Below are positions 53,319-61,506 of a stretch of 64,000 nt of DNA, piece by piece. The notes under the pieces were generated by a model that saw nothing but the letters and a program-made list of their open reading frames with translations, was not told the origin of the DNA and searched no databases. Positions within the stretch are counted from its first letter, which is position 1; every line of letters starts with the position of its first letter. A program made the translations under genes and the position numbers. The stretch lies in contig NZ_SGXD01000002.1 of NCBI RefSeq assembly GCF_004216915.1, positions 682,001 through 746,000 of the forward strand, in the 5' to 3' direction. The stretch comes from Motilibacter rhizosphaerae (lineage in GTDB: Bacteria > Actinomycetota > Actinomycetes > Motilibacterales > Motilibacteraceae).

Positions 53319-54653
53319 TCAGGCCTTCTTCGCAGCCGCGGAGACCGCCTTCACGACGCCCGCCGGGTCGGTCTTGCCCGCGAGCAGGTCCACGACCGCG
53401 ACGTTCAGCGCGTTGCCGACGTTCTGCCCGTAGACGGTGTCCAGCCACTCCGAGACGAAGGGCGCCGACGAGTAGGCCTTGACGACGTTCTTCAGGTACG
53501 GCTCGGTCACCACGGCCTGCGCCTCGGTGTTCACGGGCGGGGCGGCGAAGGCCTTGTAGTAGCCCTCCTGCACCGGCGTGGTGGCGATGTAGTTCATGAA
53601 GTCGCCGCAGGCCTGCTTGTCGGCCTTCGCCGAGCAGGAGTAGCCGTCGATGCCGCCGAGGATGGAGCCGGGCTTGCCCTGGCCGCCGGAGACCTCCGGG
53701 AAGGGGAACCAGTCCAGGTCGGCGAGCGGCTTCTTGTCGGGGGTGAGCGAGCCGATCACGCCCGGGTCCCAGGCGCCCATGAGCTCCATGGCCGCCTTGT
53801 GGTTGGCGACGAGGCCCGCGGACGAGCCGGCGCCCTGCTGCGCGGAGGTGGTGAGGAAGCCGGGGTTGTACGGCTTGGTCGCGGCGAAGGACTGCAGGTC
53901 CTGCCCGGCCTTCAGCCAGCACGGGTCGTCGAACGTCATCGACGACGCCGCCTTGCTCAGGGTGTCCGGGCTGCACTCCCGCAGCGCGAAGAAGTAGTAC
54001 CAGTGCGCAGCCGGCCAGGCGTCCTTCGCGCCGAGCGCGATGGCGGACGTGCCAGCCCCCTTGATCTTCTGGACGTCGGCCTGGAGCTCGGCGACCGTGG
54101 TGGGGTTCGTGGTGATGCCGGCCTTCTTGAAGACGTCCTTGCTGTACCAGAAGCCGCCCGGCAGGACGGCGACCGGCATCGCGTAGGTCTTCCCGTCGAT
54201 CGAGTTGGCCGCGAGCGCGGCGTCGGGGATGACCTTCTTGGTGGCGTCGGTGATGACGCCGGTGATGTCCATCAGCTGACCGGCCTTGGCCATCGCCGCC
54301 ATCTTGCCGCCGCCGCGCTGGAGGAAGATGTCCGGCCCGGAGCCGGCGTTCAGCGCCGTCTGCAGCTTGCCGTCCAGGTCCTCGTTCTGGATCGCCTGGA
54401 CCTTGATCTTGACGTTGGGGTGGGCGGCGGTGAAGTCCGCCGCGGTCTTGTCCCAGAACGCCTTGCCTGCGCCGGTGGTCGAGTTGTGCCAGAAGGTCAG
54501 CGTCACCGACTTGCCGCTGCCGCCACCACTCCCCCCGGCTGCGCCCGAGGCCGCCGCGCTCGAGCTGCTCGAGCCGCTGCTGCCGCCGCACGCTGCGGCG
54601 AGCGCCAGCACGCCGACCAGGGCACTGGACTTCACCACGACGGACGTCTTCAT
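53319..54653 (-). CDS. ABC transporter extracellular sugar-binding lipoprotein
   Basis: 444-residue binding protein. The signal peptide ends in a lipobox (AAAC, Cys22), then a Ser/Gly/Ala linker (23-47) and the SBP domain with VTLTFWHNSTTGAGKAFWDK, LQRGGGKMAAMAKAGQL and GGFWYSKDVFKKAGI. The context (GH3, GH51, LacI) suggests arabino- or xylo-oligosaccharides as ligands. I chose the ATG at 54653 because GAGG lies 6 nt upstream; an ATG two codons earlier is possible. First gene of the operon, with about 170 bp between it and the proposed promoter. Confidence 0.92.
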   Translation of the reverse strand: MKTSVVVKSSALVGVLALAAACGGSSGSSSSSAAASGAAGGSGGGSGKSVTLTFWHNSTTGAGKAFWDKTAADFTAAHPNVKIKVQAIQNEDLDGKLQTALNAGSGPDIFLQRGGGKMAAMAKAGQLMDITGVITDATKKVIPDAALAANSIDGKTYAMPVAVLPGGFWYSKDVFKKAGITTNPTTVAELQADVQKIKGAGTSAIALGAKDAWPAAHWYYFFALRECSPDTLSKAASSMTFDDPCWLKAGQDLQSFAATKPYNPGFLTTSAQQGAGSSAGLVANHKAAMELMGAWDPGVIGSLTPDKKPLADLDWFPFPEVSGGQGKPGSILGGIDGYSCSAKADKQACGDFMNYIATTPVQEGYYKAFAAPPVNTEAQAVVTEPYLKNVVKAYSSAPFVSEWLDTVYGQNVGNALNVAVVDLLAGKTDPAGVVKAVSAAAKKA

Positions 54654-54830
54654 GCTCATCCTCGTTCCGTTCTCCGTTGACTGCTGCGAGGTCGTGCAAG
54701 AGCGCGAGCGGCCGCGGGCCCGCGGCAGCTCCCCCCGCACCGGAGTCCGCCGCGGCTGCGCCACGAGCGGTCTACATCGATGAAGAGCCGAGGGGCCCGT
54801 CCATCGGTCCGGCGTATCGGGGATGCCTGG

Positions 54831-54859
54831 ACCTTGCCACCGGCACCGAGGTGTGTCAA
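54831..54859 (-). promoter_or_regulatory. Candidate promoter with embedded operator for the arabinoside operon
   Basis: On the minus strand: TTGACA (54859-54854), 17 bp, CAAGGT (54836-54831). The spacer contains an inverted TGCC-ACC-GGCA (54835-54845) that resembles half of the TTGCCACGTGGCAA site of the paralogous LacI. Direct repeats ACCGTT at 54859-54864 and 54871-54876 lie just upstream. The remainder of the 356-bp gap 54654-55009 holds a terminator (54949-54987) and no convincing gene. Confidence 0.4.
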
Positions 54860-54948
54860 CCGTTGTCGATACCGTTTTCCAATCGTGACCTTCGGGCTTC
54901 CGAGGCGCTCCGTCCCGCCGCGCACCGCCCCTCCCCGAGGACGACGAC

Positions 54949-54987
54949 GGCCCCGGTCGGCCCGCGGGGAGCGGGCCGGCCGGGGCC
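54949..54987 (-). terminator. Terminator hairpin after the 55010-55564 gene
   Basis: GC-rich inverted repeat with 17-bp arms (54949-54965 and 54971-54987), 16 paired plus one G-T, loop GGGGA. Begins 23 bp past the stop of the minus-strand gene at 55010. Confidence 0.7.
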
Positions 54988-55009
54988 GGGGTACGGGCGT
55001 CGGGCGGGG

Positions 55010-55564
55010 TCAGCCGACGGGCAGCAGGCGCTTCACGACGCCCGTCTTCACCTCGGTCTCGCGCTGCTGCTCCCCGGCGTACGCGCTCACGACGACGAGC
55101 GCGCCGGTGATCGCGGGGACCGCCCACTGCAGCGCGCTCAGCTGGCGCTGCGCGGACGCCACCTCGGGCGGGGTCGACCCGGACGGCGTGGTCCCGTCCT
55201 CGGCGGGCACGGCGTGCAGGGAGGAGACCCTCGAGCCGAGCACGCGGCTGTACGCCGTGACGCCGAGCGCCGCCGCGGTGAGGCCGGTCTTGACCACGGC
55301 CATGCTCGCGACGCCCTGCTGGCCGGCGACCCGGCCCTTGTTGCCGGCGAGCTGGAGGACGGAGCCGACGAGGTGGGCGCCGATCGCGGCGGCGTTGACC
55401 GGCGTCCAGCGGTCCCAGCCGGCATTGGCGACCGCACCGCTGCGCGAGCTCGAGCCCGCCTCCCCGGCCGCCGGGTTGAGGGCGACCGCGTTGGCGAGCG
55501 TGCCGCCGAACCACGCGGCGAGTCCGAGGTCGTGCAGGGAGCGGGAGAGGGTGTCGCGAGCCAT
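55010..55564 (-). CDS. Hypothetical membrane protein (184 residues)
   Basis: Starts MARDTLSRSLHDLGLAAWFGGTLANAVALNPAAG and has about four weakly hydrophobic segments (near 12-30, 58-80, 88-105 and 145-165), with a Ser/Gly stretch between. GGAGG lies 7 nt before the ATG. The LHDLGLAAWFGGTLAN opening is familiar from uncharacterised actinobacterial membrane proteins, but I cannot attach a function. It is followed by a strong hairpin and appears monocistronic. Confidence 0.75.
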   Translation of the reverse strand: MARDTLSRSLHDLGLAAWFGGTLANAVALNPAAGEAGSSSRSGAVANAGWDRWTPVNAAAIGAHLVGSVLQLAGNKGRVAGQQGVASMAVVKTGLTAAALGVTAYSRVLGSRVSSLHAVPAEDGTTPSGSTPPEVASAQRQLSALQWAVPAITGALVVVSAYAGEQQRETEVKTGVVKRLLPVG

Positions 55565-55775
55565 GGGGGTCCTCCGAAGGTGGGGATGAGCCGGTATGGG
55601 CGTCTTGTCCGTGTCCCCCTCCCGTCCCCGGCCCCGGGGCGCGCCACACCGGCGCAGCCGCCCCAGCCCGGGGGACCCGCGTCACAGCGGCCCCGCGTAC
55701 CGGCCGTGTGACGGTTGCGCAACGACCCGCTGCACGCCCTTGACCGCGGCTCGGGGACCTCCTACGGTCCCTGAC

Positions 55776-55797
55776 TAGAAGGAAGGTTTCCTAACTA
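55776..55797. promoter_or_regulatory. Candidate ROK operator ahead of the GH4 operon
   Basis: TAG-A-AGGAA-GGT-TTCCT-AA-CTA: a 13-bp core (AGGAA/TTCCT, 55780-55792) inside further symmetric bases, in an AT-rich island 17 bp before the ROK gene's GTG. The form agrees with ROK repressor sites (TTAGGAAA...TTTCCTAA-like). A second short palindrome GTTGCGCAAC lies at 55714-55723. The rest of 55565-55813 shows nothing clear. Confidence 0.55.
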
Positions 55798-55813
55798 CCG
55801 GCAGGAGGAGCGC

Positions 55814-56986
55814 GTGACGACGGAGCCCGCCCCCGCGACGCCGAGCCTCCTGCGCACCCTCAACGACCGGGCCGCGCTCGACCTCCTCCTCCTCCGGGGC
55901 CCGCTGTCCCGTACGCAGCTCGGTGCCCTGACCGGGCTGTCCAAGCCCACCTGCGGCCAGCTGCTCACCCGGCTGTCGCAGGCCGGGCTCGTGCGCAGCG
56001 TCGGCCACAGCACCGGGAGCCCCGGCCCTGCGGCGGAGCTCTTCGAGGTCGACCCCACCGCGGGGCGGGCCGGCGCGCTCGACGTGCGCCCCGGACGCGT
56101 CACCGCCGCCGTCGTCGACCTCCACGGCAACGAGCTCGGGCGTGCGGTCGTGAAGGTGACCCGCCGTGGGCCCGACGCCGTCGGCTCGGTGACCCGCGCG
56201 CTCGACTCCGCGGCCGCGGCCGCGGGCACGACCCGCGCGGACCTCGACGCCGTCGTCGCGGGCACCCCGGGCTCCTTCGACCCCGAGACGGGGGAGCTCC
56301 GCTACGCCAAGCACCTGCTCGGCTGGCACGAGCCCGGTCTCGTCGACCGGCTCCGCTCCGCGGTCGGCGTGCCCTTCGCCCTGGAGAACGACGTCAACCT
56401 CGTCGCCCTGGCCGAGCGGCGCGCGGGCGCCGGGCGCGACGTCGAGGACTTCTTCCTGCTGTGGAACGACGACGGCTTCGGCGCAGCGGTCGTGCTCGGG
56501 GGCCGGCTCCACCAGGGCGCGAGCGGTGGCGCGGGCGAGGTCAGCTTCCTGCCCGTCCCCGGCGCCCCGCTCGTGCGGCACGTGACGCGGAGCAACACCG
56601 GCGGCTTCGTCAAGCTCGCCGGCTCGCCCGCCGTGCTCGAGCTGGCGGAGGAGCACGGGATCCCCGGGCGGACCGCACCGGCCGTCGTCGCCAGGGCGGC
56701 AGCAGAGCCTGCTGCTGCAGAGTTCCTCGACGAGCTCGCCGAGCGCCTCGCCACCGGGCTCGCTGCCGTGATCGCCGTCCTCGACCCTCAGGCCGTCGTC
56801 CTGTCGGGCAGCATCCTCGCCGCCGGCGGCGAACCGCTCCGCACGTCCGTCGAGCGCAAGCTCGGCGACCTCGCCATGACCGTCCCCCTCGTCCGCACCG
56901 GCCTCGTCGTCGAGGACCCCGTGCTCACCGGCGCGCAGCACGCCGCTCTCGACGCTGCGCGCGACGCGGTCTTCGCGTCGCGCTAG
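55814..56986 (+). CDS. ROK family transcriptional regulator
   Basis: 390 residues. The winged-helix DNA-binding domain (about 12-68, LSRTQLGALTGLSKPTCGQLLTRLSQAGLV in parts) is followed by a ROK sugar-kinase-like fold with ALENDVNLVALAERRAG and GGRLHQGASGGAGEVSF. The histidine of the usual GEIGH motif is replaced (GEVSF), and the zinc-binding cysteine cluster of the family is absent (the region reads RSNTGGFVKL). It is therefore a regulator without kinase activity and with unusual ligand chemistry. GTG with AGGAGGAG upstream. First gene of the GH4 operon, with an operator-like site just ahead. Confidence 0.92.
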   Translation: MTTEPAPATPSLLRTLNDRAALDLLLLRGPLSRTQLGALTGLSKPTCGQLLTRLSQAGLVRSVGHSTGSPGPAAELFEVDPTAGRAGALDVRPGRVTAAVVDLHGNELGRAVVKVTRRGPDAVGSVTRALDSAAAAAGTTRADLDAVVAGTPGSFDPETGELRYAKHLLGWHEPGLVDRLRSAVGVPFALENDVNLVALAERRAGAGRDVEDFFLLWNDDGFGAAVVLGGRLHQGASGGAGEVSFLPVPGAPLVRHVTRSNTGGFVKLAGSPAVLELAEEHGIPGRTAPAVVARAAAEPAAAEFLDELAERLATGLAAVIAVLDPQAVVLSGSILAAGGEPLRTSVERKLGDLAMTVPLVRTGLVVEDPVLTGAQHAALDAARDAVFASR

Positions 56987-57013
56987 CCCCGCTCCCCTTC
57001 CCAGGAGGTCCCC

Positions 57014-58384
57014 GTGCCGTGGTCCCGCTCCGGCGTCCGCGCCACCGCCATCACCGCGCTCGCCGCGGCTCCCCTCGTGCTCACCGGGTGCACCGGCCAG
57101 CCGGCGCAGAGCAGCAGCAGCGGCAGTGGCAGTGCCGCGACGACGCAGACGTCGGTCGCGCCCCAGCAGCACGTGACGATCTCGTTCTGGCACGGGTGGA
57201 GCCAGCCCCACGAGCTGGCGGCGATCAACCAGACCATCGCGGCCTTCGAGAAGGCCCACCCGAACATCACCGTCAAGGCGACGGGCAACATCACGGACGA
57301 CAAGATCCTGCAAGGGATCCGCTCGGGCCACGGCCCCGACGTGGTGTCGTCATTCACGACCGACAACGTCGGCGCGTTCTGCAAGGCCGCCCTGGTCGAC
57401 CTGGGCCCGATGCTCACCGCCTCGCACATCGACAAGGACACGACGTTCGTCAAGACGATGGTGCAGTACACGCAGTACAAGGGCGTGCAGTGCGCCCTGC
57501 CGCTGCTCGGTGACGCGTACGGCCTCTACTACAACAAGAAGATGTTCGCCGCAGCAGGGATCTCGCGGCCACCGCGTACCTTCTCCGAGCTGCAGGCTGA
57601 CGCGGTGAAGCTCACCAAGCAGACCTCGTCGGGCTACTCCCAGCTCGGGTTCATGCCGGTCTACCACATGTACGAGACCCCTCCCTCGCACTGGATGTCG
57701 CAGTACGGCGTCACCTGGCAGGACGCGTCCGGGAAGTCGAACCTCAGCAAGGACCCGCACGTCGCTCAGTTCCTGGCCTACCAGCAGGGTCTGGTGTCCG
57801 CGCTCGGAGGCTTCGCCAAGCTCGAGAAGTACCGCAGCACCTTCGGTGACGAGTTCTCGGCGCAGAACCCCTTCGAGGTCGGCAAGGTCGCGATGGCGCT
57901 CGACGGCGAGTGGCGGGTCGCGTCCATCGCCTCGGACAAGGCCGCCGTCGACTACGCGACGGCACCGTTCCCGGTGCCCGACGACATGGCGAGCACGTAC
58001 GGCCGCGGCTACCTCACCGGCACGATCGTCGGCATCTCGCGGACCTCGAAGCAGCAGGCGGCCGCGTGGGAGTTCACGCGGTTCCTCACGACCGACACCA
58101 CCTCGCTCGTCGGCTTCGCCAACGCCATCAACAACGTGCCGTCCACGCAGGCGGCGCTCCAGTCCCCCGCGCTGACGAAGGACCCGGCGTTCCAGACCTT
58201 CCTCTCCGTCGCGCGCAACCCCGAGTCCAGCACGACGCCGGCCAGCCCGAACGGCGGGCAGTACCAGGTGCTGTTCCAGGACTTCGCCTACGACGTCGAG
58301 GCCGGGAAGGTCAAGGACGTCGCGGCCGGGCTGCGCCAGGTCGACTCCCAGATCGACCGGGCCGCGGCCCAGGCGGCGGGCTGA
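57014..58384 (+). CDS. ABC transporter extracellular sugar-binding lipoprotein
   Basis: 456-residue binding protein. The signal peptide ends in a lipobox (LTGC, Cys26), followed by a Ser/Gly/Gln linker and the SBP domain from VTISFWHGWSQPHELAAINQTIAAFE, through GHGPDVVSSFTTDN and GLYYNKKMFAAAGI. GTG with AGGAGG upstream, 27 bp after the ROK gene. It delivers the sugar that the operon's GH4 and kinase process; the operon suggests a beta-linked disaccharide or an amino sugar oligomer (inference). Confidence 0.93.
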   Translation: MPWSRSGVRATAITALAAAPLVLTGCTGQPAQSSSSGSGSAATTQTSVAPQQHVTISFWHGWSQPHELAAINQTIAAFEKAHPNITVKATGNITDDKILQGIRSGHGPDVVSSFTTDNVGAFCKAALVDLGPMLTASHIDKDTTFVKTMVQYTQYKGVQCALPLLGDAYGLYYNKKMFAAAGISRPPRTFSELQADAVKLTKQTSSGYSQLGFMPVYHMYETPPSHWMSQYGVTWQDASGKSNLSKDPHVAQFLAYQQGLVSALGGFAKLEKYRSTFGDEFSAQNPFEVGKVAMALDGEWRVASIASDKAAVDYATAPFPVPDDMASTYGRGYLTGTIVGISRTSKQQAAAWEFTRFLTTDTTSLVGFANAINNVPSTQAALQSPALTKDPAFQTFLSVARNPESSTTPASPNGGQYQVLFQDFAYDVEAGKVKDVAAGLRQVDSQIDRAAAQAAG

Positions 58385-58387
58385 CGC

Positions 58388-59350
58388 GTGGCGCAGCCCC
58401 TCGCAGCGCCGCTGCCCCTCGCCCGCCGGCGGCCGCGGCGGGGCCGGGAGCGGATGGTCATCCTGGCGTTCCTGTCGCCCTGGCTCATCGGCACTACGGT
58501 CTTCTTCGTCTACCCGCTGCTGTCGACGGTGTGGTTCTCCTTCCTGCACTACGACCAGATCACGCCGGCGACGTGGGTGGGCCTGCGCAACTGGACCTAC
58601 GTGCTGACGGAGTACGACGGGTTCTGGCAGGCGCTGCGCAACACCCTCTGGTTCGTCGCCGCCATGGTGACCTCGCGGGTGGTCTTCGGCATCGGGCTCG
58701 GCCTGCTCGTGACCAAGGTCAAGACGGGGACCAGGACGTTCCGCACGCTGTTCTACCTGCCCTACCTCGCGCCTCCGGTAGCGGCGACCATCGCCTTCGC
58801 CTTCCTGCTCAACCCTGGTACCGGCGCGGTCAACACGATCCTCGGGGCCGTGGGGATCCCCACACCGGGCTGGTTCAACGACGAGCACTGGGCCAAGCCG
58901 GCCCTGACCCTGCTCGCCCTCTGGGGCGTGGGCGACCTCATGGTCATCTTCATGGCGGCGCTGCTCGACGTCCCGCGCGAGCTCTACGAGGCCGCGGAGC
59001 TGGACGGTGCGGGTGCGGTCCGCCGCTTCCGGTGGGTGACGCTGCCGATGATCCGACCGATCGTGCTCTTCGCCGTCGTCACCGGCGTCATCCAGACCAT
59101 GCAGTACTACACACAAGCGGTCGTCGCCGGGAAGGTCGCGAGCGGCATCGTCGACGCCCCGGGCACGAGCTTCGAACCGGGCTACCCGCACGGCTCGACG
59201 CTGACGCTGCCGCAGCTGGTCTACTCGCTGGGCTTCCAGCGCTTCGACACCGGCTCGGCCTGCGTGGTGGCCCTCGTGCTCTTCGCCCTCGCCATGGCCT
59301 TCACGTCACTGCTGCTCCGCCGCCGCGCGGGCCTGCTCGGGGAGGACTGA
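58388..59350 (+). CDS. Sugar ABC transporter permease, MalF type
   Basis: 320-residue permease with six predicted helices. The first has FLSPWLIGTTVFFVYPLLSTVWFSF. EAA motif ELYEAAELDGAGAVRRFRWVTLPM (about 203-226, in parts). The GTG is 3 bp after the binding-protein stop, consistent with translational coupling. Pairs with the next gene. Confidence 0.93.
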   Translation: MAQPLAAPLPLARRRPRRGRERMVILAFLSPWLIGTTVFFVYPLLSTVWFSFLHYDQITPATWVGLRNWTYVLTEYDGFWQALRNTLWFVAAMVTSRVVFGIGLGLLVTKVKTGTRTFRTLFYLPYLAPPVAATIAFAFLLNPGTGAVNTILGAVGIPTPGWFNDEHWAKPALTLLALWGVGDLMVIFMAALLDVPRELYEAAELDGAGAVRRFRWVTLPMIRPIVLFAVVTGVIQTMQYYTQAVVAGKVASGIVDAPGTSFEPGYPHGSTLTLPQLVYSLGFQRFDTGSACVVALVLFALAMAFTSLLLRRRAGLLGED

Positions 59351-59353
59351 GCC

Positions 59354-60244
59354 ATGGGGAGCACCCTCGTCGCACCGGCAGTGGCCGACGCCCCCGCTCT
59401 GGAGCGCCCGCACCGCACGCCACGCGCACGGCTGGAGTGGATCGCGGTGCACAGCCTGGCCGTGGGCCTGGCGCTGCTGTTCGTCCTGCCCTTCGTCTTC
59501 CTGCTGCTCACCTCGCTGATGAGCGACCACCAGGCGCTGACCACGGACCTGTGGCCGCGGACCTGGCGGGTGCAGAACTACGTCGACGTGCTGCGGGCCG
59601 ACGGCTTCCTCACCTGGTGGAAGAACTCCCTCGAGTACGCCGTGCTCGGCACCGTGCTGACGCTGCTGAGCAGCATCCCCGTGGCGTACGCGCTGGCGCG
59701 CTTCCGCTTCCGGCTGCGCCGGCTCGCGCTCACGGTCGTCATCGCGACGATGATGCTGCCGCCGCAGGTGGTCATCGTGCCGATGTACCTCGTGTGGGCG
59801 CGCCAGCTCCACCTCGACGGCACGCTGTGGCCGCTCATCATCCCGATGGCGTTCGGCGACGCGTACAGCATCTTCCTGCTGCGCCAGTTCCTCCTCACCA
59901 TCCCCTCCGAGTACGTCGACGCCGCTCGCGTCGACGGCTGCGGCGAGCTGCGGACCCTGCTGCGCGTCGTCCTCCCGATGGCCCGCCCGGCCGTCGTGGC
60001 CGTCGGCCTGTTCCAGTTCTTCTACTGCTGGAACGACTACTTCGGTCCGCAGATCTACGCGAGCGAGAACCCCAGTGCCTGGACGCTCTCCTACGGCCTG
60101 GAGACGTTCAAAGGGGCGCACCACGCCAACTGGAACCTCGCGATGGCGGCCACGATCCTCGTGATGGCGCCCGTCGTCATCATCTTCTTCTTCGCCCAGA
60201 AGGCCTTCGTCGAGGGCGTCACGCTGACAGGAGTCAAGGGATGA
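59354..60244 (+). CDS. Carbohydrate ABC transporter permease, MalG type
   Basis: 296-residue permease with six helices. The EAA motif reads EYVDAARVDGCGELRTLLRVVLPM (about 193, in parts). GGAGGAC precedes the ATG. Its TGA overlaps the GH4 gene start as ATGA, so transport and hydrolysis genes are coupled. No ATPase gene lies in the operon. Confidence 0.93.
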   Translation: MGSTLVAPAVADAPALERPHRTPRARLEWIAVHSLAVGLALLFVLPFVFLLLTSLMSDHQALTTDLWPRTWRVQNYVDVLRADGFLTWWKNSLEYAVLGTVLTLLSSIPVAYALARFRFRLRRLALTVVIATMMLPPQVVIVPMYLVWARQLHLDGTLWPLIIPMAFGDAYSIFLLRQFLLTIPSEYVDAARVDGCGELRTLLRVVLPMARPAVVAVGLFQFFYCWNDYFGPQIYASENPSAWTLSYGLETFKGAHHANWNLAMAATILVMAPVVIIFFFAQKAFVEGVTLTGVKG

Positions 60245-61506
60245 AGATCGCCGTCATCGGAGGCGGTTCGACCTACACGCCCGAGCTGGTGGACGGCTTC
60301 GCGCGGCTCCAGACGGTCCTGCCGGTCGACGAGCTGGTGCTGATGGACCCGGCCGGCGAACGGCTCGAGCCGGTGTCCGCGCTGGCGGGGCGCATCTTCG
60401 CGGCCCAGGGGCACCCGGGTCGGGTCACCGCGACGAGCGACCTGGCCGCAGCGGTCGACGGGGCGGACGCCGTCCTGCTGCAGCTGCGGGTCGGCGGGCA
60501 GGCCGCCCGGCACCAGGACGAGACGTGGCCGCTGGAGTGCGGCTGCGTCGGGCAGGAGACGACGGGCGCCGGCGGACTGGCCAAGGCACTGCGGACCGTC
60601 CCGGTCGTCCGCTCCATCGCCGAGGAGGTGCGCCGCCGCAGCCCCGAGGCCTGGATCGTCGACTTCACCAACCCGGTCGGCATCGTCACCCGCTCGCTGC
60701 TGCAGGAGGGCCACCGCGCGGTGGGCCTGTGCAACGTCGCGATCGGCCTGCAGCGGACCTTCGCCCAGCTGCTCGGCGTCCCGGCCGACGGCGTGCGCCT
60801 CGACCACGTCGGCCTCAACCACCTCACCTGGGAGCGGGGCGTGCGCCTCGCGGACGGCACCGAGGCCCTGCCGCGGCTGCTCGAGGAGCACGGCGCCGCG
60901 CTCGCCGAGCGGCTCGAGCTGCCGCTCGACGCCATCCGGCTCGTGGGGGCGGTCCCGAGCTACTACCTGCGCTACTACTACGCCCACGACGAGGTCGTGG
61001 AGGAGCTGCGCCACTCCCCCTCGCGGGCCGAGACGGTCGCGGCGATGGAGCGCGAGCTGCTGGAGATGTACGCCGACCCGGGGCTCACGGAGAAGCCGGC
61101 GCTGCTGGAGAAGAGGGGCGGCGCGTACTACTCCGAGGCCGCGGTCGCGCTGGTGCGCAGCCTCCTGCTCGACGGAGGGGACGAGCAGGTCGTCAACGCC
61201 CGCAACGACGGCACGCTGCCGTTCCTGCCGGACGACGCGGTGGTCGAGGTGCAGGCGGTGGTCGACGCGAAGGGGGCGCACCCGTCTCCCCTCACCTCGC
61301 CGCTGGACCCGCTCATGGCCGGTCTCGTCGCGCACGTCACGGCGTACGAGGACCTCGCGCTGCAGGCGGCGGTGCACGGCGGTCGCGAGCGGGTCGAGCG
61401 CGCGCTGCTCGCGCACCCGCTCGTCGGCCAGTACGCCCTGGCGCAGCAGCTCACCGACCGGCTGCTCGCCGCCAACGGTGCGCACCTGCCATGGGCACGG
61501 GCGTGA
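60241..61506 (+). CDS. Glycoside hydrolase family 4 (6-phospho-beta-glucosidase-like)
   Basis: 421-residue NAD- and metal-dependent glycosidase that works by oxidation-elimination. It opens IAVIGGGSTYTPELVDGF (NAD fold), then DFTNPVGIVTRSLL, LCNVAIGLQRTF (metal-ligand Cys), GLNHLTW (metal-ligand His) and YYLRYYYAHDE. This pattern is that of 6-phospho-beta-glucosidases rather than alpha-glucosidases or galacturonidases. The substrate arrives by an ABC importer, not a PTS, so a phosphorylated substrate would have to be made inside, perhaps by the downstream kinase, or the enzyme acts on an unphosphorylated sugar. Confidence 0.9.
   Translation: MKIAVIGGGSTYTPELVDGFARLQTVLPVDELVLMDPAGERLEPVSALAGRIFAAQGHPGRVTATSDLAAAVDGADAVLLQLRVGGQAARHQDETWPLECGCVGQETTGAGGLAKALRTVPVVRSIAEEVRRRSPEAWIVDFTNPVGIVTRSLLQEGHRAVGLCNVAIGLQRTFAQLLGVPADGVRLDHVGLNHLTWERGVRLADGTEALPRLLEEHGAALAERLELPLDAIRLVGAVPSYYLRYYYAHDEVVEELRHSPSRAETVAAMERELLEMYADPGLTEKPALLEKRGGAYYSEAAVALVRSLLLDGGDEQVVNARNDGTLPFLPDDAVVEVQAVVDAKGAHPSPLTSPLDPLMAGLVAHVTAYEDLALQAAVHGGRERVERALLAHPLVGQYALAQQLTDRLLAANGAHLPWARA

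Noticed and set aside
54864-54887. A second ECF42-like promoter (TGTCGA at 54864)
   Set aside because: No CG[A/T]C occurs at 16-17 bp spacing; the nearest CGTG is at 14 bp and does not fit.
54656-54925. An 89-residue minus-strand frame upstream of the second binding protein
   Set aside because: No ribosome-binding site, Arg/Gly-rich composition, and it covers the candidate promoter of the operon.
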